Part shown: in pieces, positions 1-5,994 of the stretch | Layout of the letters: every line of letters begins with the position of its first letter | Position numbering within the stretch: the stretch's first letter is position 1 | Assembly: GCA_009780545.1 (NCBI GenBank) | Contig: WQZW01000095.1 | Location: forward strand, 1 to 6,203 | Source: Treponema sp. | GTDB lineage: Bacteria > Spirochaetota > Spirochaetia > Treponematales > Breznakiellaceae | Direction of reading: 5' to 3' | DNA length: 6,203 nt | Made by a program: the position numbers and the translations under genes | The notes under the pieces: model-generated | What the model was told of the DNA's origin: nothing | Seen by the model: only the letters and a program-made list of their open reading frames with translations | Database searches by the model: none

Positions 1-6
1 GCTTCG

Positions 7-58
7 TTCGCGGGTCGGCCCGATCCGTCCGCCGCGGTTCAAGTTCCCGTCCCGCGAA
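7..58. repeat. 8-bp inverted repeat flanking the -35 region of the sigma-28 promoter
   Basis: TTCGCGGG at 7-14 is the perfect reverse complement of CCCGCGAA at 51-58, with 36 bases between the arms. The right arm ends directly before the GCCGATAA -10 element. GCTTCG at 1-6 also complements CGAAGC at 55-60, so the left side looks like the same arm with a TTCG duplication. It could be a regulator site, the remains of an upstream terminator (no T tract follows), or chance in GC-rich DNA. Confidence 0.3.
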
Positions 59-66
59 GCCGATAA
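39..66 (+). promoter_or_regulatory. Sigma-28 (FliA/SigD-class) flagellar promoter upstream of the flgN-flgK-flgL-fliW-csrA operon
   Basis: Positions 59-66 read GCCGATAA, an exact match to the -10 consensus of the flagellar sigma factor sigma-28. Positions 39-46 read TCAAGTTC, which matches 6 of 8 bases of the -35 consensus TAAAGTTT, with 12 bases between the elements (the enteric optimum is about 11). Transcription would start near 73-75, giving a leader of about 45 nt before the ATG at 119. Sigma-28 promoters serve late flagellar genes, including flgK and flgL in enteric bacteria, so the site suits its downstream genes. The exact -10 match is seen directly; promoter activity is inferred. Confidence 0.72.
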
Positions 67-108
67 GGAACAAGGAAACCTATTTGCCGTGCGCGGATTG
101 AAACAAAC

Positions 109-113
109 GGGAG
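109..113 (+). promoter_or_regulatory. Ribosome binding site that sets the flgN start
   Basis: GGGAG lies 5 nt before the ATG at 119. This favours 119 over the upstream in-frame GTG at 89, which sits only about 15 nt after the predicted transcription start and has only a distant AAGGAA at 72-77. The site carries a GGA core, so a CsrA protein could in principle cover it. Confidence 0.6.
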
Positions 114-118
114 AAATT

Positions 119-586
119 ATGGAATACGAAAAGTGCAGGGACATCCTGTTCGAACAGCTGGATCTGGTGCGGAGGATCGGCGCCCTGCAGGACAGGGTCT
201 ACCGGGAAGCGGTCGGGCAGGACTGGGCGGGCATCGAGGAACACTTCGCCGTCCTGGACGGGTACGGCAGGGAGCTGGCCGCATTGGAGGAACGGCGGGA
301 GAAGGCGTTTCCCGACGACGGCGGCAGGGGCTTTTACTTCCTGGCCGCCCGCCTCGCCGAACCCGGCCGGCGGGAACTTTCCGACCTGTACCGGAAGCTG
401 AAGCTGGAAATGCTGCGGGTGAAGGCCGGGGGCGAGGCCCTGACCGGCTTTATCGCCGCCTCCCGCGCCGCGCTGACGGCCCTTTTCCAGGCGGCCTTTC
501 CTTCGGGGCCCGGGAAGACCTATTCCCCGCAGGGAACCCAGGCCTCGGGCGACCTCCGCAGCATGGTGGTAAATCAGAGCTTTTAG
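119..586 (+). CDS. flgN: Putative flagellar export chaperone FlgN
   Basis: This 155-residue protein is soluble, charged and predicted mostly helical, with no signal peptide or membrane segment. Its length is close to the usual FlgN size of about 140-160 residues. The first 60 or so residues and residues 85-130 look like long amphipathic helices rich in Glu, Arg, Leu and Ala. The tail (GKTYSPQG..., ending SMVVNQSF) resembles the FlgN C-terminus, with a Tyr-x-x-x-Gly turn followed by a short hydrophobic segment. In FlgN that part of the protein binds the C-terminal helices of FlgK and FlgL. FlgN keeps these junction proteins export-ready and hands them to the flagellar type III export gate. Position directly before flgK, 22 nt away, and downstream of a sigma-28 promoter supports the call. 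Sequence similarity in this family is weak, so the name rests on context, length and helical character. The start is set by GGGAG at 109-113. Confidence 0.62.
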   Translation: MEYEKCRDILFEQLDLVRRIGALQDRVYREAVGQDWAGIEEHFAVLDGYGRELAALEERREKAFPDDGGRGFYFLAARLAEPGRRELSDLYRKLKLEMLRVKAGGEALTGFIAASRAALTALFQAAFPSGPGKTYSPQGTQASGDLRSMVVNQSF

Positions 587-608
587 GGACTTATAAAGGA
601 GAACGACA

Positions 609-2480
609 ATGACCTCGACTTTTTTGGGATTGGAGATAGGCCGACGGGGGGTTCAGGCCCACCAGCAGGCACTGCACGTTACCGGGCACAACCTGGGCAA
701 CGTGGCCACCGAGGGCTTCTCCCGACAGCGGGTGGAGCTGGGAACGGTGCCCCCGATCTACGTGCCCCACCTCAACCGGGCGGAAACGGCCGGGCAGATA
801 GGGCAGGGAACGGTGGTGCAGCGCATCGAGCGGGTCAGGGACGAGCTCCTCGACAGGCGCATCGTGGCGCAGGCTTCCGGCCAGGGCTACTGGCAGATGC
901 GGGACACCTACCTGCACATGATGGAAAGCATACACATGGAGCCGGGGGGCAATTCGGTGCGTTCCAAGATGGACGCATTCTGGGACGCCTGGCAGGAACT
1001 TTCCACCTTTCCGGCCGACCTGGCCCCGCGGAGCGCCGTTGTGGAACGGGGAAAAACGCTGATCTCCGGGATTCAGGGCCAGTACCATTCCCTTAAGGCG
1101 CTGCAGGAACAGGCGGACGCCGAGATCGAGATCTCGGTCACCCAGATCAACGACCTGACCCGCGACATCGCCTCGCTGAACGACCGGATCGTCAGGGCCA
1201 AGGCCATGGGGGACAGTCCCAACGACCTGATGGACCGCCGCGACCTCCTGGTCGACAAGCTGTCCTCGATAGTGGAGATTTCCATCGATACCCGGGACCC
1301 CGACGAGTACATGATCCACACCGGGGGGCAGATCCTCGTGCAGGGAAGCGCGGCGCGGAACTTCCGGCTGCTGCATTCCGGCGACGAGGGCTACAGGCAG
1401 ATATTCTGGCAGGACACCGGCGCGCTGATGCGGTTCGAACGGGGCAGCCTCGGGGCCCTGCTCCAGATGAGGGACGGGACCATCGCCGAGGAAATCCGCA
1501 ACCTGGACGGGATGACGATGAACTTCGTGGACCTGGTCAACGAGATACACCGGGACGCCTACGGGCTGAACGGGACGACGGGGCTGAACTTTTTCTCCGA
1601 ATTCCCCTTCGTGCCCAACGTCAACGGCAACTTCGACAGAACGGGCGGCGGGGAATTCGACTCCAGCTACGTCTACCGGATCAACGGCTCGCAGACACTG
1701 GAGATGCGTTCCATGCCGGGACTGGAGGGCACGATGACCCTTTCCGGCCCGACCGACGACGTCCAAGTGCAGTACTATGCCACCGACACCGTCGCCGACA
1801 TCATCGGCCGAATCAACAACTCCGGCGCCGAGATCGTGGCCGGCCTGAACCGCCAGGGCCATATCTCGCTGAAGGCCACGACCGCCGCCACCGTCGACGG
1901 CATCCGGGAAAACCCCGATTTCGTGATCCGGCATGTCGCCGACGACGGCCATTTCCTGACGGGCTATGCCGGGCTCCTGGGGGCCGGCGGGGTTTACGAC
2001 TGGAACGGGCCGGACGCCGTGGCGGACCTCCGGGACGGGACGTCCTTCGCCGTGGCCCCGATCTCCCACCCGGCCGGCTGGATCGAGGTGAACGCCGCCA
2101 TCCTGTCCGATCCCCGCTCCGTGGCCTCCGGCTTCGGCGAGAACGGGCGGACGGCAAATCCCGGAAACGGGGACGCGGCGCAGGCCATCGCCTCGATACG
2201 GAACAACCCGGTGATGGTCGGCCGGCTTTCCACCTTCGACGACTTCTTCGCCGACGCCGTGGCCCGGATCGCCGTCCTCGGCGAGCAGAGCGGAAGGTTC
2301 CTCGCCTCGGAAAACCAGATCGGCAGGCATCTCGGCGACCTGCGGAAGTCGATCTCCGGGGTGAACATGGACGAGGAGCTTTCCAACATGCTCCGCTACC
2401 AGCAGGGCTACAACGCCTCGGCCCGTTTCATCAGCACGGTGAACCAGATGATGGACGTCCTCATGCGGATGGGCGCATAG
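609..2480 (+). CDS. flgK: Flagellar hook-associated protein 1, FlgK (first hook-filament junction protein)
   Basis: FlgK is exported through the flagellar type III system and forms the junction layer next to the hook, on which FlgL and then the filament are built; in spirochaetes this lies in the periplasm. The 623-residue protein shows the family ends clearly. Residues 5-40 carry the rod/hook/HAP motif FLGLEIGRRG, ALHVTGHNLGN and GFSRQ. Residues 583-623 carry the C-terminal motif SGVNMDEELSNMLRYQQGYN followed by a helix ending in a hydrophobic heptad pattern. Residues about 95-230 form the helical D1-type region, with DLMDRRDLLVDKLS near 200. The middle (about 250-530) is the divergent surface-exposed part. 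It is longer than the 547-residue E. coli protein, as I recall for spirochaetes. There is no cleavable signal peptide, as expected for type III export. AAAGGAG at 595-601 sits 7 nt before the ATG. The gene follows flgN by 22 nt and precedes flgL by 25 nt. Confidence 0.96.
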   Translation: MTSTFLGLEIGRRGVQAHQQALHVTGHNLGNVATEGFSRQRVELGTVPPIYVPHLNRAETAGQIGQGTVVQRIERVRDELLDRRIVAQASGQGYWQMRDTYLHMMESIHMEPGGNSVRSKMDAFWDAWQELSTFPADLAPRSAVVERGKTLISGIQGQYHSLKALQEQADAEIEISVTQINDLTRDIASLNDRIVRAKAMGDSPNDLMDRRDLLVDKLSSIVEISIDTRDPDEYMIHTGGQILVQGSAARNFRLLHSGDEGYRQIFWQDTGALMRFERGSLGALLQMRDGTIAEEIRNLDGMTMNFVDLVNEIHRDAYGLNGTTGLNFFSEFPFVPNVNGNFDRTGGGEFDSSYVYRINGSQTLEMRSMPGLEGTMTLSGPTDDVQVQYYATDTVADIIGRINNSGAEIVAGLNRQGHISLKATTAATVDGIRENPDFVIRHVADDGHFLTGYAGLLGAGGVYDWNGPDAVADLRDGTSFAVAPISHPAGWIEVNAAILSDPRSVASGFGENGRTANPGNGDAAQAIASIRNNPVMVGRLSTFDDFFADAVARIAVLGEQSGRFLASENQIGRHLGDLRKSISGVNMDEELSNMLRYQQGYNASARFISTVNQMMDVLMRMGA

Positions 2481-2505
2481 TTACAGCAATTAAGGAGAGA
2501 TCACT

Positions 2506-3759
2506 ATGGAAAGAATTTCGACCGGAATGCCCTTCGACAGCGCCCGCCTGAACGTAGGTCGGCAGCAGACGGACATCTACAGGCTCCAGAACAAGATCAC
2601 CGGGCAGAACCGGCTCCTGGAGCTGCGGGAGGATCCGATGGCGGCGGCGCGGGCCGTCCGCTACGAGTCCCAGATCGCCCGCCTGGAGCGTTTCGAGGGA
2701 AACACCCGGTACGCGAGGGACCATTTCAACCTCACCTACGCCTACATGGACCAGGCGGTCAACGTGATACAGCGGGTGAGGGAACTGGCCGTGCAGGCGG
2801 CCAACGGCATCTATACGCCGTCGGACATGAAGCTTATCGGGGCCGAGGTCAACGAGATGCTCAACGAGCTGGTCAGCATCGCCAACGTGGTCGGCCCGGA
2901 CGGCAAGCAGCTGTTCGGCGGGGACAAGGTCTTCACCGAGCCCTTCAGGGCGATCGAGGGAATGGTCGAGGGCGGGGACAACAGCATGGTCCAGCGGGTC
3001 GAGTACCGCGGCGCTGGGGCTTCCCGCAGTTCGGAGGTCGGCGACCGCAACTTCGTGGAACTCGACCTCGAGGGCGGACGGGGCTTCTGGGCCGAACGGA
3101 TGCAGGTGTTCTCGGGCGTCGACGCTTCCGCCTACCGGGTGCGGGAACCCGGCTCCTTCTTCATCGACGGGGTCGAGATCGCCGTTTCGGTCGGCGATAC
3201 CCTGCCCTCGATCGTGGCCAAGATCAACGATTCGCCGGCTCCGGTCAAGGCCTTCGTAGACCCCGAAACCCGCGGGCTTGCCCTTGAGGGCACCGGTTCG
3301 CAGTTCATCCGTGCCGAGGACGCCGTCGGCGGGGCCGCCGTCCTTCAGGACCTGGGGATCGTCAGGGGGACGATGGAAAACGGAATCACGAACTGGGACC
3401 ATACCAGGTCCACCGTTTCCGGCGGTTCGCTGTTCGACATGGTGGTCCGCCTTCGGGACGCCCTGTTCCGGGGCGACCATGAATTCGTCGGGAGCCAGGG
3501 GCTTTCCGGTCTGGACGGTGCCCTGGACGGCCTGGCGAACGGGGTCGCCGACATAGGCAGCCGGCAGGAGCGGGTGCAGACGGTGTGGACCAGGCTCAAT
3601 CGGGAGATCACCGACGTGCAGTCCTATCTCGCACGCGAGACCGGTGTGGACATGGCAAGCGCCGCCACGAACCTTGCCATCATGGAGCTTGCCCACAAGG
3701 CGGGCCTGCAGACCATGGCGAAGCTGGTTCCGGTATCGCTGCTGGACTTCCTCCGCTAG
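2506..3759 (+). CDS. flgL: Flagellar hook-associated protein 3, FlgL (second hook-filament junction protein)
   Basis: FlgL forms the junction layer between FlgK and the flagellin filament and is exported by the flagellar type III system with FlgN as chaperone. The 417-residue product opens with the flagellin/FlgL-type helix: RIST at residues 3-6, then a coiled-coil-forming stretch and the [18 protein letters not shown] segment, equivalent to the usual SDDP-containing motif. A second helix contains [13 protein letters not shown] and [14 protein letters not shown] near residue 130 marks the transition to the central domain. The C-terminal 70 residues return to flagellin-like helices ([20 protein letters not shown]) and end SLLDFLR, typical of FlgL. 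It is longer than the roughly 300-residue enteric protein because of a larger central domain (about 145-320). AAGGAGA at 2492-2498 lies 7 nt before the ATG. The stop is followed 8 nt later by the fliW start. Confidence 0.95.
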   Translation: MERISTGMPFDSARLNVGRQQTDIYRLQNKITGQNRLLELREDPMAAARAVRYESQIARLERFEGNTRYARDHFNLTYAYMDQAVNVIQRVRELAVQAANGIYTPSDMKLIGAEVNEMLNELVSIANVVGPDGKQLFGGDKVFTEPFRAIEGMVEGGDNSMVQRVEYRGAGASRSSEVGDRNFVELDLEGGRGFWAERMQVFSGVDASAYRVREPGSFFIDGVEIAVSVGDTLPSIVAKINDSPAPVKAFVDPETRGLALEGTGSQFIRAEDAVGGAAVLQDLGIVRGTMENGITNWDHTRSTVSGGSLFDMVVRLRDALFRGDHEFVGSQGLSGLDGALDGLANGVADIGSRQERVQTVWTRLNREITDVQSYLARETGVDMASAATNLAIMELAHKAGLQTMAKLVPVSLLDFLR

Positions 3760-3767
3760 GGCCGCCC

Positions 3768-4262
3768 GTGAAAATAGCGACCAAGGCGTACGGGGTCATC
3801 GAGGTCGACCAACGGCAGAAGATAGTCCTTCCCCGTGGGCTGTTGGGTTTCGAGGACCGCACGGAATATCTTTTGCTGGACGCCGAACGCCAGCCGTTCT
3901 ACTGGCTCCAGTCCATGGAGGCGGAGGACCTGGCCTTCTGCCTCGTCGACCCGTTCCTGTTCAGGCCGGACTACGAGGTCGACATCGGCGACGGGGAACT
4001 GGCCGAGCTCGGCATCCTCTCCCCGGAGAAGGCCCTGATCCTCGCCATCGTGACGATACCTCAGGAGGGGGATCTGATCACGGCCAACCTCCAGGGCCCG
4101 TTGGTCATCAACCGGGCGAACCGCACCGGCAGGCAGGCGGTCCTTTCCGATTCCCGCTGGGGTACCAGGCACGACATCATGGCCGAGCTGGCCGCCTCGT
4201 CGGCTTCGGCCCCGGCCGCAATCTCCGGAAACACGGCCTCGGTGGGGATCAGGTCATGCTGA
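3768..4262 (+). CDS. fliW: Flagellar assembly factor FliW (CsrA antagonist)
   Basis: FliW is a small cytoplasmic protein that binds either unassembled flagellin or CsrA. When flagellin is exported, FliW is freed and blocks CsrA from repressing flagellin translation. The 164-residue product has the family pattern: a beta-strand start with a GVIEVD segment (about 9-14), [10 protein letters not shown] (21-30), [19 protein letters not shown] (55-73), and [20 protein letters not shown] (107-126). The GTG at 3768 is chosen because it gives the normal N-terminus (MKIATKAYG) and lies 8 nt after the flgL stop. The ribosome site is weak (AGGG at 3758-3761, inside the flgL stop region), which suggests translational coupling to flgL. 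Residues 139-164 form an Ala/Ser-rich tail beyond the usual domain end. The gene overlaps csrA by 7 nt (4256-4262). Confidence 0.94.
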   Translation: MKIATKAYGVIEVDQRQKIVLPRGLLGFEDRTEYLLLDAERQPFYWLQSMEAEDLAFCLVDPFLFRPDYEVDIGDGELAELGILSPEKALILAIVTIPQEGDLITANLQGPLVINRANRTGRQAVLSDSRWGTRHDIMAELAASSASAPAAISGNTASVGIRSC

Positions 4263-4525
4263 TCCTGTCCCGGAAGGTGGACGAGCGGATCGTCATCGGG
4301 GACGACATCTCCATCTCCATCGTGGAGATTCGGGGCGACCAGGTCCGCATCGGGGTGGAGGCCCCGAAGACGGTGAAGGTTTTCCGCAAGGAGGTTTTCG
4401 ACGCGATCCGCACGGAAAACCTCGCCGCCGCCAGGTCCGCCTCCCGCCTGCCCCAACTGGATTTCGGTTTCGTCGGCTCGGGCCTTTCCGGCAGCATCCT
4501 GGGCGACTCGGAAGAGAATGATTGA
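4256..4525 (+). CDS. csrA: Carbon storage regulator CsrA, translational regulator, with extended C-terminus
   Basis: CsrA is a homodimeric RNA-binding protein that binds GGA motifs near ribosome sites and usually blocks translation; in FliW-containing bacteria its main target is flagellin mRNA. The 89-residue product begins MLILSRK and shows the family core: R6 in the N-terminal strand, [11 protein letters not shown] (15-25), VRIGVEAPK (30-38) and R44 in the VKVFRKEV segment. R6 and R44 correspond to the two RNA-contact regions. The usual His at position 43 is Phe here. N55, at a position linked to FliW interaction in Bacillus subtilis, is present. The core ends near residue 60; residues 61-89 are a Ser/Gly-rich, acidic-ended extension absent from enteric CsrA (61 residues) and longer than the Bacillus tail. 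The ATG at 4256 lies inside the 3' end of fliW, so translation is probably coupled. Confidence 0.96.
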   Translation: MLILSRKVDERIVIGDDISISIVEIRGDQVRIGVEAPKTVKVFRKEVFDAIRTENLAAARSASRLPQLDFGFVGSGLSGSILGDSEEND

Positions 4526-4530
4526 TGGAC

Positions 4531-4557
4531 GGAGCGCCGGTTTCCTGTCGGCGCTCC
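4531..4557 (+). terminator. GC-rich hairpin after csrA, possible operon terminator
   Basis: GGAGCGCCG at 4531-4539 pairs perfectly with CGGCGCTCC at 4549-4557. A G-T wobble can extend the 9-bp stem by one pair, leaving a loop of about 7 nt. It begins 5 nt after the csrA stop. The sequence after the stem is TTGCTCC, not a run of T, so it is a poor intrinsic terminator. It may act with Rho or protect the 3' end of the flagellar transcript. Confidence 0.5.
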
Positions 4558-4566
4558 TTGCTCCCC

Positions 4567-4595
4567 GTCAAGCAGATCCCCGCACCTTGCTTGAC
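4567..4595. repeat. Perfect 8-bp inverted repeat overlapping the rpoZ -35 element (operator candidate)
   Basis: GTCAAGCA at 4567-4574 is the exact reverse complement of TGCTTGAC at 4588-4595, with 13 bases between the arms and about 21 bp between arm centres, close to two helical turns. The right arm covers 5 of the 6 bases of the TTGACA -35 box. The geometry fits a dimeric repressor, but no regulator gene is nearby and chance cannot be excluded. Confidence 0.4.
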
Positions 4596-4619
4596 AACGA
4601 AGGACATTTTAGGTACATT
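4591..4619 (+). promoter_or_regulatory. Sigma-70-type promoter for rpoZ-miaA
   Basis: TTGACA at 4591-4596 is a perfect -35 box. After a 17-bp spacer, TACATT at 4614-4619 matches 4 of 6 bases of the -10 consensus, including the key first TA and the final T. Transcription would start about 6-8 nt later, at 4625-4627, on or next to the rpoZ start codon. A weaker overlapping alternative is AGGACA (4601-4606) with TATGAT (4624-4629), also spaced 17 bp, which would start near 4636. Confidence 0.7.
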
Positions 4620-4624
4620 AAGGT

Positions 4625-4822
4625 ATGATTTTCCCCCTACAGGAACTGATAGAATACAAGAAGAACATGTACGAGATTACCGTGGCCGCCTCCAGGCGTT
4701 CGTTCCAGCTTTCGATGCTGTTGGACAACGAGACCAAGGACGACTACGACGGCAAGATGGTCGCCCTTGCGGCCCGCCAGGTCTTTACCGAGGAAGTCGA
4801 GTTCAGGCTGGAAGCCGAGTAG
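4625..4822 (+). CDS. rpoZ: DNA-directed RNA polymerase omega subunit (short, spirochaete type)
   Basis: Omega is the small core subunit that wraps the C-terminal part of the beta' subunit and helps RNA polymerase assemble. The 65-residue product carries the family pattern: N14-MYEIT (like NR/YDL in other omegas), AASRRSFQLS at 21-30 (the A-RRA-Q helix), and DGKMVALAARQ at 42-52 (the DK-V-ALRE helix), followed by a short acidic end. It is shorter than the 91-residue E. coli protein because it lacks the variable C-terminal tail. The ATG at 4625 gives the N-terminus MIFPL that fits spirochaete homologues as I recall them. It has no spaced Shine-Dalgarno sequence: AAGG ends 1 nt before it. A second in-frame ATG at 4667 would remove 14 residues and cut into the conserved start, so it is less likely. 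miaA follows after 22 nt. Confidence 0.8.
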   Translation: MIFPLQELIEYKKNMYEITVAASRRSFQLSMLLDNETKDDYDGKMVALAARQVFTEEVEFRLEAE

Positions 4823-4844
4823 CGGCCGGCCGGGATTGGCGGTA

Positions 4845-5813
4845 ATGTCCCCGAAAGACCGACGGCCGGTAGTCCCGGTCCTTTTCGGGCCCACGGCTTC
4901 CGGCAAGACGGCGCTTTTGTCCCGGCTTTTCGGCCCCGGAGGCCTGGCGGTCGGCAGGGCCGAGGTCGTGTCCGCCGATTCCATGCAGGTTTACCGGGGT
5001 ATGGACATAGGGACGGCCAAACCCGGACCGGCCGAACGTGCCGAACTTCCCCACCACCTTATCGACATACGCGATCCGGACGAACAGTTCAACGTGGGCG
5101 ATTTCGTCCGCCTGGCGACGGATGCCGTCGCCGGGATACTGGAACGGGGTTTGCTGCCGATCGTCGCGGGCGGCACCGGATTCTACCTCCGGAACCTGGT
5201 TCTGGGGCTGCCTGAATCGCCGCCCTCGGACGCGGCCGTGCGGGAAACCCTGAAGGCCGAGCTTGCCGAGAAGGGTTCCGGGGAACTTATGGCGGAACTT
5301 GCCGGCTGCGACCCCGTCAGTGCCGGCCGGATCCATCGTAACGACGGTTACCGCCTGATGCGGGCGCTGGAAGTCTTCAGGCTCTGCGGAAGGCCCCTGA
5401 GCTCCTTCGGCATGCGGCCGGAACTGCCGTTCCGGTACGTCGCGTTCGCCCTTTGCCGACCGAAGGCCGAGCTGTACCGGCGTATCGGGGAACGTTGCGG
5501 GGAAATGTTCGAACGGGGGCTGCCCGAGGAGGTCGCGGGCCTCCTCCGATCCGGCTACGGGCCGGCCGACCCCGGAATGCGTGCCATAGGCTACCGGGAA
5601 TTTTTTGTCGAGGACGAACCGGGTTCGGGCGTTTTCCGGCTTTCGGGGGACCTTGCCGGGGTGCGGGAACTGGTGGCGACGAACAGCCGTCGGTACGCCA
5701 AACGCCAGCTTACCTACATGGCTTCCCTGCCGGAAGCGGTTCCCGTGGACGTGTCCGGGGACGGGGAAGAGGTTGCCGGCCGGCTGTGGCGGGAGGTATC
5801 GTCCTTCGGGTGA
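4845..5813 (+). CDS. miaA: tRNA dimethylallyltransferase MiaA
   Basis: MiaA transfers the dimethylallyl group of dimethylallyl diphosphate to N6 of A37, next to the anticodon of tRNAs that read codons starting with U. This is the first step toward ms2i6A and improves decoding accuracy. The 322-residue product shows a P-loop GPTASGKT at 15-22, DSMQVYRGMDIGTAKP at 45-60 (substrate-binding Asp45), HHLID at 70-74, the GGTGFYLRN strand-turn at 109-117, and the C-terminal tRNA-contact motif RRYAKRQLTYM at 282-292. Where many homologues have a Trp after LT, this protein has Tyr291. Length is close to the usual 300-320. The ATG at 4845 is preferred; upstream in-frame codons add residues without family character, though a TTG at 4836 is possible. 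The ribosome site is weak (GGCGG at 4838-4842). It lies 22 nt after rpoZ and is probably co-transcribed with it. Confidence 0.96.
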   Translation: MSPKDRRPVVPVLFGPTASGKTALLSRLFGPGGLAVGRAEVVSADSMQVYRGMDIGTAKPGPAERAELPHHLIDIRDPDEQFNVGDFVRLATDAVAGILERGLLPIVAGGTGFYLRNLVLGLPESPPSDAAVRETLKAELAEKGSGELMAELAGCDPVSAGRIHRNDGYRLMRALEVFRLCGRPLSSFGMRPELPFRYVAFALCRPKAELYRRIGERCGEMFERGLPEEVAGLLRSGYGPADPGMRAIGYREFFVEDEPGSGVFRLSGDLAGVRELVATNSRRYAKRQLTYMASLPEAVPVDVSGDGEEVAGRLWREVSSFG

Positions 5814-5864
5814 CGGAGCCGGGCGTTTTGCCGGCGGATTCCTGCGCCGTAAATGCGGGGCGTT

Positions 5865-5881
5865 ACGGGGCAGGGCCCCGT
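5865..5881 (+). repeat. GC-rich hairpin downstream of miaA
   Basis: ACGGGGC at 5865-5871 pairs with GCCCCGT at 5875-5881 around a 3-nt loop. Two alternatives exist: CCCC (5876-5879) with GGGG (5884-5887), enclosed by CGTTAC (5861-5866) and GTAACG (5889-5894). The two folds exclude each other. No T tract follows. It lies about 50 nt after the miaA stop and could act in 3' end formation. Confidence 0.35.
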
Positions 5882-5923
5882 TCGGGGGGTAACGGAGGAC
5901 CCGCGGCAGCGGGGCCGGAGTGA

Positions 5924-5942
5924 AGGGGGGCTTGGCCCCCCT
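5924..5942 (+). terminator. Strong G/C hairpin, candidate terminator of the rpoZ-miaA unit
   Basis: GGGGGGC at 5925-5931 pairs with GCCCCCC at 5935-5941 around a TTG loop, and A5924 with T5942 makes 8 bp. The following bases are CCTTGAGTTCC, only weakly T-rich, so intrinsic termination would be inefficient by the classic model. Its place between miaA and the next promoter makes it the best terminator candidate here. Confidence 0.5.
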
Positions 5943-5965
5943 CCTTGAGTTCCCCATTCCTATGA

Positions 5966-5985
5966 CGGGCCGACGAATCGGCTCG
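5966..5985. repeat. Inverted repeat in the -35 region of the pyrophosphatase promoter
   Basis: CGGGCCGA at 5966-5973 and TCGGCTCG at 5978-5985 form an 8-bp stem with one G-T pair around a CGAA loop. It ends 12 bp before the -10 box, exactly where a -35 element would lie, and no good -35 hexamer is present. It could be a regulator site or a local hairpin. Confidence 0.3.
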
Positions 5986-5994
5986 GACGGATCG

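Noticed and set aside
33..57. tRNA-like T-arm string (GGTTCAAGTTCCC) near the window start
   Set aside because: The T stem has a mismatch and a wobble pair, no CCA follows, and no D or anticodon arm can be placed. The same bases are better explained as the sigma-28 -35 element.
3..101. Possible C-terminus of an upstream gene in frame 3, ending TGA at 99-101
   Set aside because: About 32 codons of Arg/Ser-rich sequence without recognisable features, running through the promoter elements. It cannot be supported from this window.
89..118. GTG at 89 as an earlier start for the flgN-like gene
   Set aside because: It has a poor ribosome site and lies within the predicted short leader. The ATG at 119 has GGGAG at good spacing and a natural N-terminus.
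591..2330. Long minus-strand open frame (579 codons) antisense to flgK
   Set aside because: It mirrors the GC-rich third positions of flgK, its translation is Gly/Pro/Val/His-rich without family motifs, and flgK on the other strand is unmistakable.
2461..3696. Minus-strand open frame (411 codons) antisense to flgL
   Set aside because: Same shadow effect. The + strand encodes clear FlgL helices, and the antisense translation has no recognisable domain.
4611..4630. Apparent tandem 10-bp repeat (AGGTACATTA then AGGTATGATT) at the rpoZ start
   Set aside because: Only about 6 of 10 positions agree. It is explained by two overlapping -10-like sequences rather than by a true repeat.
4803..5957. 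Minus-strand open frame (384 codons) antisense to miaA
   Set aside because: It overlaps the fully motif-supported miaA, and its product is Pro/Arg/Gly-rich low-complexity sequence.
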